Shown here piece after piece: positions 22,701-30,811 of a stretch of DNA of 31,280 bases; position 1 is the stretch's first letter, and each line of letters begins with the position of its first letter. This DNA comes from Pararhodospirillum photometricum DSM 122 (GTDB lineage Bacteria; Pseudomonadota; Alphaproteobacteria; Rhodospirillales; Rhodospirillaceae). The notes under the pieces are model-generated. The model searched no databases. It saw only the letters and a program-made list of their open reading frames with translations, and was not told the origin of the DNA. The translations under genes and the position numbers were made by a program. Location: positions 188,293 to 219,572 of the forward strand of contig NC_017059.1 in NCBI RefSeq assembly GCF_000284415.1, in the 5' to 3' direction.

Positions 22701-23972
22701 TCAGCTCCCGATCCGTTCCAGACCACCCATATAGGGCCGCAAAACCGGAGGCACGCTCACCGAGCCATCGGCGTTCTGATAGTTTTCGAGCACCGCGACC
22801 AAGGTGCGGCCCACGGCCAACCCGGAGCCATTGAGGGTGTGGACAAACCGGGTGCCCTTCTCGCCCTCGACCTTGAAGCGGGCATTCATACGCCGGGCCT
22901 GGAAATCGCCGGTGTTGGAGCACGACGAAATCTCGCGATAGCAGCCCTGGGCCGGCAGCCAGACTTCCAGGTCATAGGTCTTGCGCGCCGAAAAGCCGAT
23001 GTCCCCGGAACACAGGGCCACCACCCGATAGGGCAGACCCAGGCCCTGCAACACCGCCTCGGCGCACCCGGTCATGCGCTCCAGTTCCGCATCCGAGTCC
23101 TCGGGCGCGACGATGGAGACCATTTCGACCTTCTCGAACTGGTGCTGGCGGATCATGCCCCGGGTATCGCGCCCGGCGGCCCCGGCCTCGGCGCGGAAGC
23201 ACTGGGTAAGGGCGGTCATGCGCAGCGGCAAGGCCGACAGCGGCAGGATCTGGCCGTTGACCAGATTGGTCAAGGTGACCTCGGCGGTTGGGATCAGGTA
23301 GTAGCCTTGCTCCAGCCGGAACAGATCCTCGGCAAACTTGGGCAGTTGGCCGGTGCCCAGTAGGGCCGGTTCGCGGACCAGGGCCGGGGTCTGAACCTCG
23401 GTATAGGCATGCTCGGTGATATGCAGGTCGAGCATGTATTGGGCAAGCGCCCGCTCCAGCCGGGCCAAGGCGCCCTTGAGCACAACAAAGCGTGCCCCGG
23501 ACAGGCGGGCCGCCGCCTCAAAATCCATGCCGTCGAGCCCTTGGCCCAGGTCCACGTGGTCGCGCACGGCAAAGTCAAAGGCCCGGGGCGTGCCCCAGCG
23601 CCGCACCTCGACATTAGCCGTCTCGTCGGACCCGTCGGGCACGGTGTCGTCCACCCGGTTGGGCAAGGTAAGAAGCTGCTGGTCGAGAGCCTCGCCCAGG
23701 CGTCGCACCTCGTCCTCGGTCTCGCTCATCCGCGCTTTCAGAGCGGCCACTTCCTGGGTCTCGGCCTCGGCGGTGCCGCCGGCCTTGCGGATGTCGCCGA
23801 TGGCCCGCGACACTTCGTTGCGCCGCGCCTGCATGTCGTTAAGGGCGGTCTGGGCGGCGCGGCGCTGCTGGTCCAGGGCCAGCAGGGCGTCGGCCACCGG
23901 CGCAATGCCCCGCCGGGCGAGAGCGGCATCGAAGGCGGCGGGGGTATCGCGAATGACTTTCAAGTCATGCAT
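22701..23972 (-). CDS. serS: Seryl-tRNA synthetase
   Basis: A class II aminoacyl-tRNA synthetase charging tRNA-Ser. The 423 residues begin [20 protein letters not shown] and form the tRNA-binding coiled-coil arm (about 30-100), then the catalytic core with class II motif 2 ([20 protein letters not shown] and HQFEKVE) and motif 3 ([15 protein letters not shown]). TAEVTLTNL is the serine-recognition loop. ATG 23970-23972 has AAGGA nine bases upstream; a longer frame adds nine residues without homology. It is the only serS visible, lies between tatC and surE, and is separated from tatC by a repeat copy, so it may have its own promoter. Confidence 0.97.
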   Translation of the reverse strand: MHDLKVIRDTPAAFDAALARRGIAPVADALLALDQQRRAAQTALNDMQARRNEVSRAIGDIRKAGGTAEAETQEVAALKARMSETEDEVRRLGEALDQQLLTLPNRVDDTVPDGSDETANVEVRRWGTPRAFDFAVRDHVDLGQGLDGMDFEAAARLSGARFVVLKGALARLERALAQYMLDLHITEHAYTEVQTPALVREPALLGTGQLPKFAEDLFRLEQGYYLIPTAEVTLTNLVNGQILPLSALPLRMTALTQCFRAEAGAAGRDTRGMIRQHQFEKVEMVSIVAPEDSDAELERMTGCAEAVLQGLGLPYRVVALCSGDIGFSARKTYDLEVWLPAQGCYREISSCSNTGDFQARRMNARFKVEGEKGTRFVHTLNGSGLAVGRTLVAVLENYQNADGSVSVPPVLRPYMGGLERIGS

Positions 23973-24022
23973 GATCAAAAATCCTTGCAGGCAAAACAAC
24001 GGCGACAGTCATCAAGCGAGGC

Positions 24023-24070
24023 AGGAAAAAGGCACGGCTGGGGAGGCGGGGCCTCCCCAGGCCCCCTCGT
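24023..24070 (-). repeat. Dispersed repeat, copy 12, after tatC
   Basis: A complete copy in the minus orientation, 24 bases past the tatC stop and pointing with tatC; the transcript side ends in a T-rich run (complement of GGAAAAAGG). It separates tatABC from serS. Confidence 0.85.
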
Positions 24071-24093
24071 TGCCTCCCCGACACCATCAGGCT

Positions 24094-25035
24094 TCAGCGC
24101 TGGTTCCAGTCGGTTTCATCCACCAACCCGTCCTGGATCCGCAGGGGAACGGCGGGATCGGGGAGCGCCAACCCCGCCGGCGCCGGTGGGGGAGCCTCGG
24201 CCCGCACCACAGCCCCGTGGTCGTCCGGGTCCTCGTCGTCCTCGTCCTTGGGCTCGACGAAGCGCGCGGCAATGATGGAAATCTCGTACAAGACCAGCAT
24301 GGGCAGGGCCAGCATCACCTGGCTCAACACGTCGGGCGGCGTGACCACGGCAGCGGCGATGAACACCAAGATGATGGCATAGCGCCGCCCAGCGGCGAGG
24401 GTCTTGGACCGCACCAAGCCGACCCGAGCCATCAGGGTGAGCCCGACCGGCATCTGGAAGCAAAGCCCAAAAGCCAACATGAGCTTCATCACCAGATCCA
24501 GGTATTCCCCGACCTTGGCTTCCAGCTCGATGGGCAAGACGGTTTGCTCGCGGGTGGTTTGGAATCCCAACAGAAATTCCCAGGCCATCGGCATGACCAA
24601 ATAATAAACCATGGCCGCGCCAAGCGCAAACAACAGGGGACTGACCACCAAAAAGGGCAAAAACGCCAACTTTTCGTGACGGTACAAGCCTGGGGCGATG
24701 AAGAACCAAACCTGGCTGCCAATCAGGGGAAAAGACAGCACCATGGCCCCGAAAGCCCCGACCTTGACATAGGTAAAGAAGGCCTCGGTCAGCGCGGTGT
24801 AAATCATGCGCTTGGAGCCGCCGGTATGCTCCATGATCCGGGCCAGAGGCTGGACCAAGATGTCATAGATATTCTGGGCGACGGCAAAACACACAAAAAA
24901 CGCCACGATATAGAACAAAACCGACCACAAGAGCCGGGTGCGCAGCTCGATCAAATGATCGAGCAGCGGCATGGTCTTGTCGTTGAGACCATCAAGGTCG
25001 TCGTCCTCGGGACGCGAGGGAGTCGCCGCAGCCAT
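24094..25035 (-). CDS. tatC: Sec-independent translocase subunit TatC
   Basis: TatC with TatB is the receptor for twin-arginine signal peptides in the inner membrane. The 313 residues carry LDHLIELRTRLLWSVL (the conserved cytosolic opening), six membrane spans, and the conserved PLIGSQVWFFIAPGLYRHEK and PPDVLSQVMLALPMLVLYE stretches. The C-terminal tail of about 55 residues (acidic EPKDEDDEDPDDHG, then Pro-rich) is longer than in enteric TatC but usual in alphaproteobacteria. The start is ATG 25033-25035, 40 bases after the tatB stop, with a weak ribosome site. It is the third gene of tatABC. Confidence 0.96.
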   Translation of the reverse strand: MAAATPSRPEDDDLDGLNDKTMPLLDHLIELRTRLLWSVLFYIVAFFVCFAVAQNIYDILVQPLARIMEHTGGSKRMIYTALTEAFFTYVKVGAFGAMVLSFPLIGSQVWFFIAPGLYRHEKLAFLPFLVVSPLLFALGAAMVYYLVMPMAWEFLLGFQTTREQTVLPIELEAKVGEYLDLVMKLMLAFGLCFQMPVGLTLMARVGLVRSKTLAAGRRYAIILVFIAAAVVTPPDVLSQVMLALPMLVLYEISIIAARFVEPKDEDDEDPDDHGAVVRAEAPPPAPAGLALPDPAVPLRIQDGLVDETDWNQR

Positions 25036-25075
25036 GCGTTTCTCGTTTGCATCAAGGGGCGGATCAGGGTGCGGG

Positions 25076-25480
25076 TCAGGGCGAGCGGGTCTCCCCGCCG
25101 GGCACCTTGGTCAAGGACACCCCGGGACTGGCGGCCGCCGGGGCTTCGGACGCGGGCGGCGTGGCAGAGGGCGGCGGACGCAGGAGGTCGGCCGGGCTCT
25201 GCCGGAAGGTTTCCGCCAGGGAGCCATCGGGATCAATGGTTTCATCAAGCTTGCGGGTCAGGGCCGCCGGCGACACCGCTCGCATGTGCTCGCGCACCTC
25301 GTCGGCCCCGGTTTCGCGCATGATGTCATCCATGTGGCGCTGCATTTCGGCGCCCATGTGGCGCAGCCGCCGAACCCAGCGGCCCAGGGTTCGCAAAACC
25401 ACGGGGAGGTCCTTGGGCCCGATGATGATCAGGGCCAGGACGGCGATCAACGCCAGCTCCGACCAGCCGATGTCGAACAT
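25076..25480 (-). CDS. tatB: Sec-independent translocase subunit TatB
   Basis: A 134-residue membrane protein with the TatB N-terminus MFDIGWSELALIAVLALIII, the GPKDLP hinge, an amphipathic helix (PVVLRTLGRWVRRLRHMG) and a long, variable Pro/Ala-rich tail. TatB pairs with TatC to receive folded Tat substrates. The glutamate at position 8 in the membrane segment and the GPKDLP motif distinguish it from TatA. GAGGA precedes ATG 25478-25480. It lies between tatA and tatC on the same strand. Confidence 0.95.
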   Translation of the reverse strand: MFDIGWSELALIAVLALIIIGPKDLPVVLRTLGRWVRRLRHMGAEMQRHMDDIMRETGADEVREHMRAVSPAALTRKLDETIDPDGSLAETFRQSPADLLRPPPSATPPASEAPAAASPGVSLTKVPGGETRSP

Positions 25481-25564
25481 GGAATGCTGTCCTCAACAAA
25501 CGGCGGCCCCCAAGGGGGCCACCTTGTTCTGGCGTCTTGGTCAAGACCGCCTGAGCCGGCCGGA

Positions 25565-25789
25565 TTAGGAGCGCGGCGGCTCATCCTTGCGCAAGGACGG
25601 CTGGGCGCCGGGGGCCGGATCGGCGGGACGGGTCGCCTCGGCCGAGGTGTCCTCGTCTTGCAAGCCCTTCTTGAAGGCTTTCACACCCTTGGCCACGTCG
25701 CCCATCAACCGGGGAATCTTGCCCGCGCCGAACAACAAGAGCACGACGATCAAAACAATGATCCAGTGCCAAATGCTAAAGGTCCCCAT
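25565..25789 (-). CDS. tatA: Sec-independent translocase subunit TatA
   Basis: 74 residues: a short N-terminus, one membrane helix ([19 protein letters not shown]), then the amphipathic helix beginning [16 protein letters not shown] and an acidic, Pro-rich tail. TatA oligomers form the translocating element of the Tat pathway. FGAGKIP is the TatA hinge. GGAGG stands four bases before ATG 25787-25789. It is the first gene of tatABC; its promoter should lie in 25790-25926, where no clear box was seen. Confidence 0.96.
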   Translation of the reverse strand: MGTFSIWHWIIVLIVVLLLFGAGKIPRLMGDVAKGVKAFKKGLQDEDTSAEATRPADPAPGAQPSLRKDEPPRS

Positions 25790-25926
25790 GTGTCCTCCCC
25801 TTACCGGACCCGTGACGTCAAGCGGGCCCTTTCCGTTCCAGGGGGAGGATCATCGCAGGATTTCCCGCCCCCCGCAACGATTGCCCGATGACAGGCCGAT
25901 GAACGTTGCCGTTGCGAGCCCAGCCT

Positions 25927-26856
25927 TCACGCCAGTCCCAACCGCCGCGCGGGATCGGGAAACAGGGAGATCAAGGGGAACAAGGAGCGAGGTACCAGGG
26001 AGGAGCGAGGATCCCCAGTCCCAGGCGCCGCCCTCAGGGCCGCGGGATCGACGATCAGGCGGGTGCCCGCGCAGGGCCCCCCGGCCACGAGAGTGGGGTC
26101 CGGCGCTCCCCAGGCCTCAATCCGGCCCAGCCGGGTCAGGGCCACCCGATGCGCCTGGGCGGCATCGAGGGCGGCGAGCACGGGAGAGTCGGGGTCAAGA
26201 ATCGATTTGCCGGCCTCCTGACGCAACAAGGCGAGCAGGTCATCGTTATCGACCCGGGCGCAGATGTCGATGTGAGCCACCCCCAGCCCCAGATCAAACA
26301 GCACGCCGCGCCGATCGCCCACGCGCAAGGCCTCGGTATCCAAACCGATCTCGGTCAGGACCCGGCGCTGCGACATCACCCCGGTCTGGACGGACAGGCA
26401 CAAATCAAGGCGCCGCACCACGCCGGTTTCGGGATCGACCTCGCCCAACGCCTTGATCTTTTTGGCGCCGTGATCAAGCACCACCCGAGCGCCCCCATGG
26501 CCCCCAATGGCATCGCCGCCGTACTCCCACAAGCGGGCGGTGACCAAGGTGCCGTCGCCGGGGCAAAAGGTGGCACAGGCACCCGGCACGCCAATCGCCC
26601 AGGCCGCCTTGGCGTCGTCGAGCGACCCCAAGATCACCCGATCGAGAAAGGCCCAGGAGTGGCCCAGAACCGGTGCGCCCACGCCCAAGGTTTGGCGTCG
26701 CTCGACCAAGGCCTGAAAAACGGCGCGCTTGGCGTCGGAAGAGGACGTGGACCAATCTCGGATTTCGTCCACCGTGCGCGCGCAGCCCAGGCAATGGCTG
26801 CCCTCCGGGCTCATTTCGCAAATCCCGACACACGGCGAAGGCATGACGTCCGTCAT
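25927..26856 (-). CDS. DUF1289-containing protein with a long C-terminal domain
   Basis: A 309-residue protein. The first 60 residues are DUF1289 (SPCVGICEMSPEGSHCLGCAR), with cysteines 9, 13, 22 and 25 in a CxxxC...CxxC arrangement that probably binds a metal or iron-sulfur cluster. The remainder (from about 65) has no domain I can name; it has regions such as SVQTGVMSQRRVLTEIGLDTE in two pieces and LFDLGLGVAHIDICAR. Similar DUF1289 fusions occur in Rhodospirillales without known function. ATG 26854-26856 has GGAGG seven bases upstream. It is divergent from cysK across 169 bases and lies upstream of tatA on the same strand. Confidence 0.75.
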   Translation of the reverse strand: MTDVMPSPCVGICEMSPEGSHCLGCARTVDEIRDWSTSSSDAKRAVFQALVERRQTLGVGAPVLGHSWAFLDRVILGSLDDAKAAWAIGVPGACATFCPGDGTLVTARLWEYGGDAIGGHGGARVVLDHGAKKIKALGEVDPETGVVRRLDLCLSVQTGVMSQRRVLTEIGLDTEALRVGDRRGVLFDLGLGVAHIDICARVDNDDLLALLRQEAGKSILDPDSPVLAALDAAQAHRVALTRLGRIEAWGAPDPTLVAGGPCAGTRLIVDPAALRAAPGTGDPRSSLVPRSLFPLISLFPDPARRLGLA

Positions 26857-26940
26857 CGGCAGACCTCCCGACCAGGGTTCAAACAGGTGAGACCCTCAGA
26901 GGTTTGGTATGGCACCGGCCGGGGCAATTTGAAAAGAGGC

Positions 26941-26969
26941 TTGTCCCGCCTCATTGATCAATCTACTAT
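26941..26969 (+). promoter_or_regulatory. Candidate cysK promoter with a palindromic operator in its spacer
   Basis: TTGTCC (26941-26946), 17-base spacer, TACTAT (26964-26969), 57 bases upstream of cysK. The spacer holds the perfect palindrome ATTGATCAAT (26953-26962), placed where a repressor would block polymerase. Both hexamers match at four of six. Confidence 0.4.
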
Positions 26970-27025
26970 TTCCATAGGCATTAAACCATTCACCCCTGCC
27001 CCTTTGATCCTGAAAGACTCGCCTC

Positions 27026-28009
27026 ATGGACATCCGCAACGGTTTTCAAGGCACGATCGGCCATACCCCCTTGATCCGGCTGCCCTGGCCCTCGGCCCAA
27101 ACGGGGCGCGAGATCCTGGGCAAGGCCGAGTTCCTCAACCCTGGGGGATCGATCAAGGACCGGGCGGCGTTGGCGATGGTCGAGGACGCCCGAGCCCAGG
27201 GGCGCTTGAAGCCGGGCGGGGTTTTGGTGGAAGGGACGGCGGGCAACACCGGGATCGGCCTGGCCCTGGTCGGCAACGCCTTGGGATCCCCGGTGGTGAT
27301 CGTCATGCCCGAGACCCAGAGCCAGGAGAAAAAGGACGCCCTGCGGCTAGCTGGGGCGGACCTGCGCTTGGTGCCGGCGGTGCCCTACAGCAACCCGGGC
27401 AACTATGTCCACCAAGCCCGCGCCGTGGCCGAGGCGCTGGGGGGCTTGTGGGTCAACCAGTTCGACAACCTTGCCAACCGCGAGGGACACCGACGCACCA
27501 CGGGGGCTGAGATCCTGGCCCAAACCGAGGGACAGGTCGCGGCCTTCACCTGCGCGGTCGGGACCGGCGGCACCCTGGCCGGGGTGGCGCTGGCCCTGAA
27601 AGCGGCCAACCCGGCCACCCGCATCGTGCTCGCCGACCCCCACGGCTCGGCCTTGTACACCTGGGTCAAGGAAGGTCGGCTGGCCGCTGAGGGCACCTCG
27701 ATCACCGAGGGCATCGGCCAGGGACGGGTGACGGAAAACCTGAAGGACGCGCCGATTGACGATGCCGTGCGCATCAGCGATGCCGAGGCGCTCTCGGTGC
27801 TGTTCAACCTAGCCCGCCATGACGGCCTGATGCTCGGCGGCTCGTCCGGGATCAACGTGGCGGCGGCCATGCGGGTGGCAGCCGACCTGCCCCCCGGGGC
27901 GCGGGTGGTCACGGTGCTGGCCGACGGCGCACAGCGCTATCAAAGCAAGCTTTACAACCCGGAATTTTTGCGGTCGCGCCATCTGCCAACACCGCCCTGG
28001 CTGGCCTGA
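27026..28009 (+). CDS. cysK: Cysteine synthase (O-acetylserine sulfhydrylase, PLP)
   Basis: A fold-type II PLP enzyme of 327 residues that makes cysteine from O-acetylserine and sulfide. Lys44 in NPGGSIKDRAA binds PLP; EGTAGNTGIGLALVG is the substrate loop; GTGGTLAGVA binds the cofactor phosphate; and LMLGGSSGINVAAA is the C-terminal PLP-pyridine site. The substrate loop reads GTAGNTG rather than the common TSGNTG, a variation seen in CysK-like and cystathionine beta-synthase-like relatives, so the acyl donor could differ. The ribosome site before ATG 27026 is weak. It is followed by a degenerate repeat and sseA, which fits a sulfur-metabolism context. Confidence 0.88.
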   Translation: MDIRNGFQGTIGHTPLIRLPWPSAQTGREILGKAEFLNPGGSIKDRAALAMVEDARAQGRLKPGGVLVEGTAGNTGIGLALVGNALGSPVVIVMPETQSQEKKDALRLAGADLRLVPAVPYSNPGNYVHQARAVAEALGGLWVNQFDNLANREGHRRTTGAEILAQTEGQVAAFTCAVGTGGTLAGVALALKAANPATRIVLADPHGSALYTWVKEGRLAAEGTSITEGIGQGRVTENLKDAPIDDAVRISDAEALSVLFNLARHDGLMLGGSSGINVAAAMRVAADLPPGARVVTVLADGAQRYQSKLYNPEFLRSRHLPTPPWLA

Positions 28010-28018
28010 GGAAGAGAC

Positions 28019-28066
28019 CGAGGGGTCTGGGGAGGCCGCGCCTGCCCAGTCTTCCCTTTTTCTTGT
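28019..28066 (+). repeat. Dispersed repeat, copy 13, after cysK
   Basis: A slightly decayed copy (CCTGCCCAGT in the right arm) ten bases past the cysK stop and pointing with it, followed by CCCTTTTTCTTG. Likely cysK terminator. Confidence 0.8.
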
Positions 28067-28133
28067 TGTAATCGTTCTGGCTTGAGAGCTACTAGTTCTC
28101 GGGTCCCGCTCGAGAGCGCGAAAGGATCCGCTC

Positions 28134-28985
28134 ATGCCCCAAGCCGTGCCCGCCCTGGTCAGCCCCGCGTGGCTGCATGCCCACCTGAGCGCGCCCGATG
28201 TCCGACTCATCGACGCGAGCTGGGCCATGCCCACCAGTGGCCGGATGTGCCGGGCCGAGTACGAGGCGGCACATCTCCCGGGGGCGGTGTTTTTCGATAT
28301 CGATCAAGTGGCAGCGCCGGCAGCCCCCAAACCGCACACGGCCCCCTCGCCAGAAATCTTCGCCAAGGCCTGCCGCGCGCTGGGCCTGGGCAATGGCCAA
28401 CATCTGGTGATCTACGACCGCTCGGGTGGTGCCTTGGCGGCGGCGCGGGTGTGGTGGATGTTCCGCCTGTTTGGCCACCACGAAGTGTCGGTGCTCGACG
28501 GCGGCCTCGAGGCTTGGCAAGCCCTGGGCCTGCCGGTGGACGACCGCCCGGTCAGCCCGAGCGAACGGCCGTTCACGGCCCGGCTGGACCACACCTTGGT
28601 GCGCGACGTGCGGCAGGTGTTGGCGGCCAGCCGAAGCGCCCAGGAACAGATTGTTGATGCCCGCTCACAGGAGCGGTTTCAGGCGCTCGTGCCCGAGCCC
28701 TGGAACAGCCCGCGCGGGGGCCACATTCCGGGCAGCCTCAACCTTCCCCACACTCTTTTGATGACGGGTCCCCATGGCGGCTTTGCACCGCCCGAGGTCC
28801 TGCGCGCCGTCTTTACCGAGGCGGGTGTGGATCTGACCCGGCCCCTGATCGCCTCGTGCGGCACGGGGGTGACGGCCTGCGTCCTCGCCTTGGGGGCGTG
28901 GCTGGTCGGCAAAAAGGACGTGGCGGTGTACGACGGCTCCTGGTTCGAGTGGAGCCGGGATGCCGGGTTGCCCGTTCAGCCCTGA
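28134..28985 (+). CDS. sseA: 3-mercaptopyruvate sulfurtransferase (two-domain rhodanese)
   Basis: A 283-residue tandem-rhodanese protein. The inactive N-terminal domain (about 5-135) has the HLPGAVFFDID stretch; the catalytic C-terminal domain (about 160-280) has DARSQERF, GGHIPGSLNLPH and the active-site loop CGTGVTA with Cys242. The CG[ST]GVTA loop marks mercaptopyruvate rather than thiosulfate specificity in the SseA family. AAAGGA precedes ATG 28134 by seven bases. It lies between cysK and, across a small antisense-strand gene, metC, which suits a role in cysteine and sulfur handling. It converges with the small gene at 29045. Confidence 0.93.
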   Translation: MPQAVPALVSPAWLHAHLSAPDVRLIDASWAMPTSGRMCRAEYEAAHLPGAVFFDIDQVAAPAAPKPHTAPSPEIFAKACRALGLGNGQHLVIYDRSGGALAAARVWWMFRLFGHHEVSVLDGGLEAWQALGLPVDDRPVSPSERPFTARLDHTLVRDVRQVLAASRSAQEQIVDARSQERFQALVPEPWNSPRGGHIPGSLNLPHTLLMTGPHGGFAPPEVLRAVFTEAGVDLTRPLIASCGTGVTACVLALGAWLVGKKDVAVYDGSWFEWSRDAGLPVQP

Positions 28986-29044
28986 CAACGTCTTGCCCCT
29001 CCTCCCGTCCCTCCTCGGGGAAGGGGGAGCCGTTGAGGCGATGC

Positions 29045-29320
29045 TCAGGATGCGGCGCGGTGCCAGGAGTCGGCGGCGCTGCTTTCGTCTTGGACCAACC
29101 CCTCGGCGCTGGTGCGGGCGAGCGATCTGTCGGGGAAGCGCCAGACGGTGTGACCATCGCGACTGGACTGGGCCCGACCGCCAAAGCCACGGGCGATTTC
29201 CTCGGCCAGCGCGATGACCGCCGGGGCGGCCATGTCGGCCCGCCATGTGGACCCGAAGCGGGTTTCCATGGTCAGGGTAAACAGATTAAACGCGTGATAC
29301 GACGTGGGCATGATCGGCAT
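29045..29320 (-). CDS. Small protein of unknown function
   Basis: 91 residues starting MPIMPTSYHAFNLFTLTMET, with a central Ala-rich helix (APAVIALAEEIARGF) and a polar C-terminus. No domain was recognised. The ATG at 29318-29320 is supported by GAGGAG nine bases upstream; the longer open frame upstream lacks such a site. No signal peptide or membrane segment is present. It lies between sseA (convergent) and metC (divergent). A palindrome ATATTG-N7-CAATAT lies about 160 bases upstream. TGCA-type palindromes of this sort stand before polyhydroxyalkanoate-granule genes in some alphaproteobacteria, but the protein does not look like a clear phasin. Confidence 0.6.
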   Translation of the reverse strand: MPIMPTSYHAFNLFTLTMETRFGSTWRADMAAPAVIALAEEIARGFGGRAQSSRDGHTVWRFPDRSLARTSAEGLVQDESSAADSWHRAAS

Positions 29321-29477
29321 GACTGGTATCTCCTCGTGTCGGAACCCGGGGACCAGATCTCCGGACGCTTCCTCGCACACGGTGTCCCCTGCCCTAGCGG
29401 CGGCGCGCTGCGACACGCACCGTACACCGCCGCGACCCCCCGCTGGATGGCGGGACCGGCTTGGCGCCGGGGGAGCT

Positions 29478-29496
29478 ATATTGCAGTGCACAATAT
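29478..29496. promoter_or_regulatory. Palindrome ATATTG-N7-CAATAT between the small gene and metC
   Basis: Perfect 6-bp arms around CAGTGCA. It sits in the 318-base gap 29321-29638, about 140 bases from metC and 160 from the small gene; it looks like a repressor site serving one or both. The left part of the gap, 29321-29477, shows nothing recognisable. Confidence 0.4.
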
Positions 29497-29513
29497 CCCA
29501 TCCTCTGGGCTCT

Positions 29514-29577
29514 GGCTACCGCTTAATTCTACAGTAGCGACTGCTTTTTTAGCGCCGTCCCTGCGCGGGGGGTAGCC
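29514..29577 (+). promoter_or_regulatory. Possible structured leader upstream of metC
   Basis: GGCTACC (29514-29520) and GGTAGCC (29571-29577) could close a 64-base structure; inside lie CAGT-AGCG-ACTG and a T6 run. The position suits a leader or attenuator of a methionine gene. It does not match the SAM-II core as I know it. Confidence 0.25.
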
Positions 29578-29638
29578 CCCTGGCGGGAAAAAGCCCACTC
29601 TTCCCCCCGATGCAGTCCTGTCCAAGATCCGAGGCCCC

Positions 29639-30811
29639 ATGAAAAAGGATACCCTCGTCACCCACGCCGGGCGTCACCCGGAGCGTTTTGACGGCATGGT
29701 CAACACGCCGGTGTTTCGAGCTTCAACCGTAACGTTTCCGACCGTGGCGGAAATGGGGCGACGACACGCCTCCTGCTACGATCTTCCCTACTATGGTCGC
29801 TATGGCACCCCCACCACCCTGGCCCTCGAAGAGGCGGTGGCCGCCGTGGAGGGCGCCCGCTTCGGCGTGGCCGTTCCCTCGGGCATGGGAGCCATCGCGG
29901 CCACCCTACTGACGATTTTACGTCCCGGCGATCACCTTTTGATGGTGGACAGCGTCTACGGACCCACGCGAAAGTTCTGCGACTCGGCGCTCACCCGCAT
30001 GGGGATTGAGACCACCTACTACGACCCCCTGATCGGCGCCGGCATTGCCGCCCTGATGACTCCGGCGACCAAGCTGGTGTTTTGCGAATCGCCGGGGTCC
30101 CTGACCTTCGAGGTCCAGGACATCCCGGCGATCGCCGAGGCGGCGCACCGGACCGGAGCCTTGGTGGCCCTTGACAACACCTGGGCCTCGCCCCTGTTCT
30201 TCGCCCCCTTCACCAAGGGCGTGGACCTGTCGATCCAGGCCGCGACCAAGTATGTGGTCGGTCACTCCGACGCCTTGCTGGGCACCATTACGCTCAACGA
30301 CCGCACGCTTTACGAGCGCCTGAAGGAAACCCTGGTGATGTTTGGCTACTCCACCGGATCGGAGGAAGCCTTCCTGGGCATGCGCGGCCTGCGCAGCCTG
30401 TCGGCCCGCCTGGAGCGCCATCAGCGCAACGCCCTCGCCGTCGCCCGCTGGCTCCAGGACCAGCCGGAAGTAGCCCGCGTGCTGTACCCGGCCCTGCCCG
30501 ACGACCCGGGGCATGCCCTGTGGGCTCGTGATTTCACCGGCGCTTCGGGCCTGTTCGGGGTCCTGCTGAACCCGGCCAGCAAGGCGCAGGTGACGGCCAT
30601 GCTTGATGGCATGACCCACTTCGCCATGGGCTTCTCCTGGGGCGGCTTCGAAAGCCTGATCCTGGCCACCACGGGCAACATTCCACGCAGCGCCCGCCCG
30701 TGGACCTGGGAGGGGCCCTCCTTGCGCTTGCATGTGGGACTGGAAGACCCCGAAGACCTGATCGCCGACCTGCGCGCCGGCCTCGACCGCCTGACCCGGG
30801 AGCCCGCATGA
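29639..30811 (+). CDS. metC: Cystathionine beta-lyase
   Basis: A Cys/Met-metabolism PLP enzyme of 390 residues that cleaves cystathionine to homocysteine, pyruvate and ammonia in methionine synthesis. The YGRYGTPTT motif, the cofactor stretch SGMGAIAATLL, LDNTWASPLFFAP and the PLP lysine Lys204 (SIQAATKYVVGHSD) are all present. The C-terminal FSWGGFESL and RLHVGLEDPEDLIADL pieces favour MetC over gamma-synthase. GAGG lies just before ATG 29639. The stop overlaps the hisI start as ATGA, so metC, hisI and the following GTPase gene form one coupled unit. Confidence 0.94.
   Translation: MKKDTLVTHAGRHPERFDGMVNTPVFRASTVTFPTVAEMGRRHASCYDLPYYGRYGTPTTLALEEAVAAVEGARFGVAVPSGMGAIAATLLTILRPGDHLLMVDSVYGPTRKFCDSALTRMGIETTYYDPLIGAGIAALMTPATKLVFCESPGSLTFEVQDIPAIAEAAHRTGALVALDNTWASPLFFAPFTKGVDLSIQAATKYVVGHSDALLGTITLNDRTLYERLKETLVMFGYSTGSEEAFLGMRGLRSLSARLERHQRNALAVARWLQDQPEVARVLYPALPDDPGHALWARDFTGASGLFGVLLNPASKAQVTAMLDGMTHFAMGFSWGGFESLILATTGNIPRSARPWTWEGPSLRLHVGLEDPEDLIADLRAGLDRLTREPA

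Noticed and set aside
26953..26962. FNR/FixK box upstream of cysK
   Set aside because: An FNR box needs TTGAT and ATCAA separated by four bases; here the halves are fused in ATTGATCAAT.
591..28066. CRISPR array or insertion-sequence ends
   Set aside because: The repeats are scattered, palindromic, in mixed orientation and one per intergenic space (two when paired). There are no regular spacers, target duplications or transposase genes.
29514..29577. SAM-II riboswitch upstream of metC
   Set aside because: The region is structured but lacks the SAM-II core sequence that I would expect, so only an unnamed leader is proposed.
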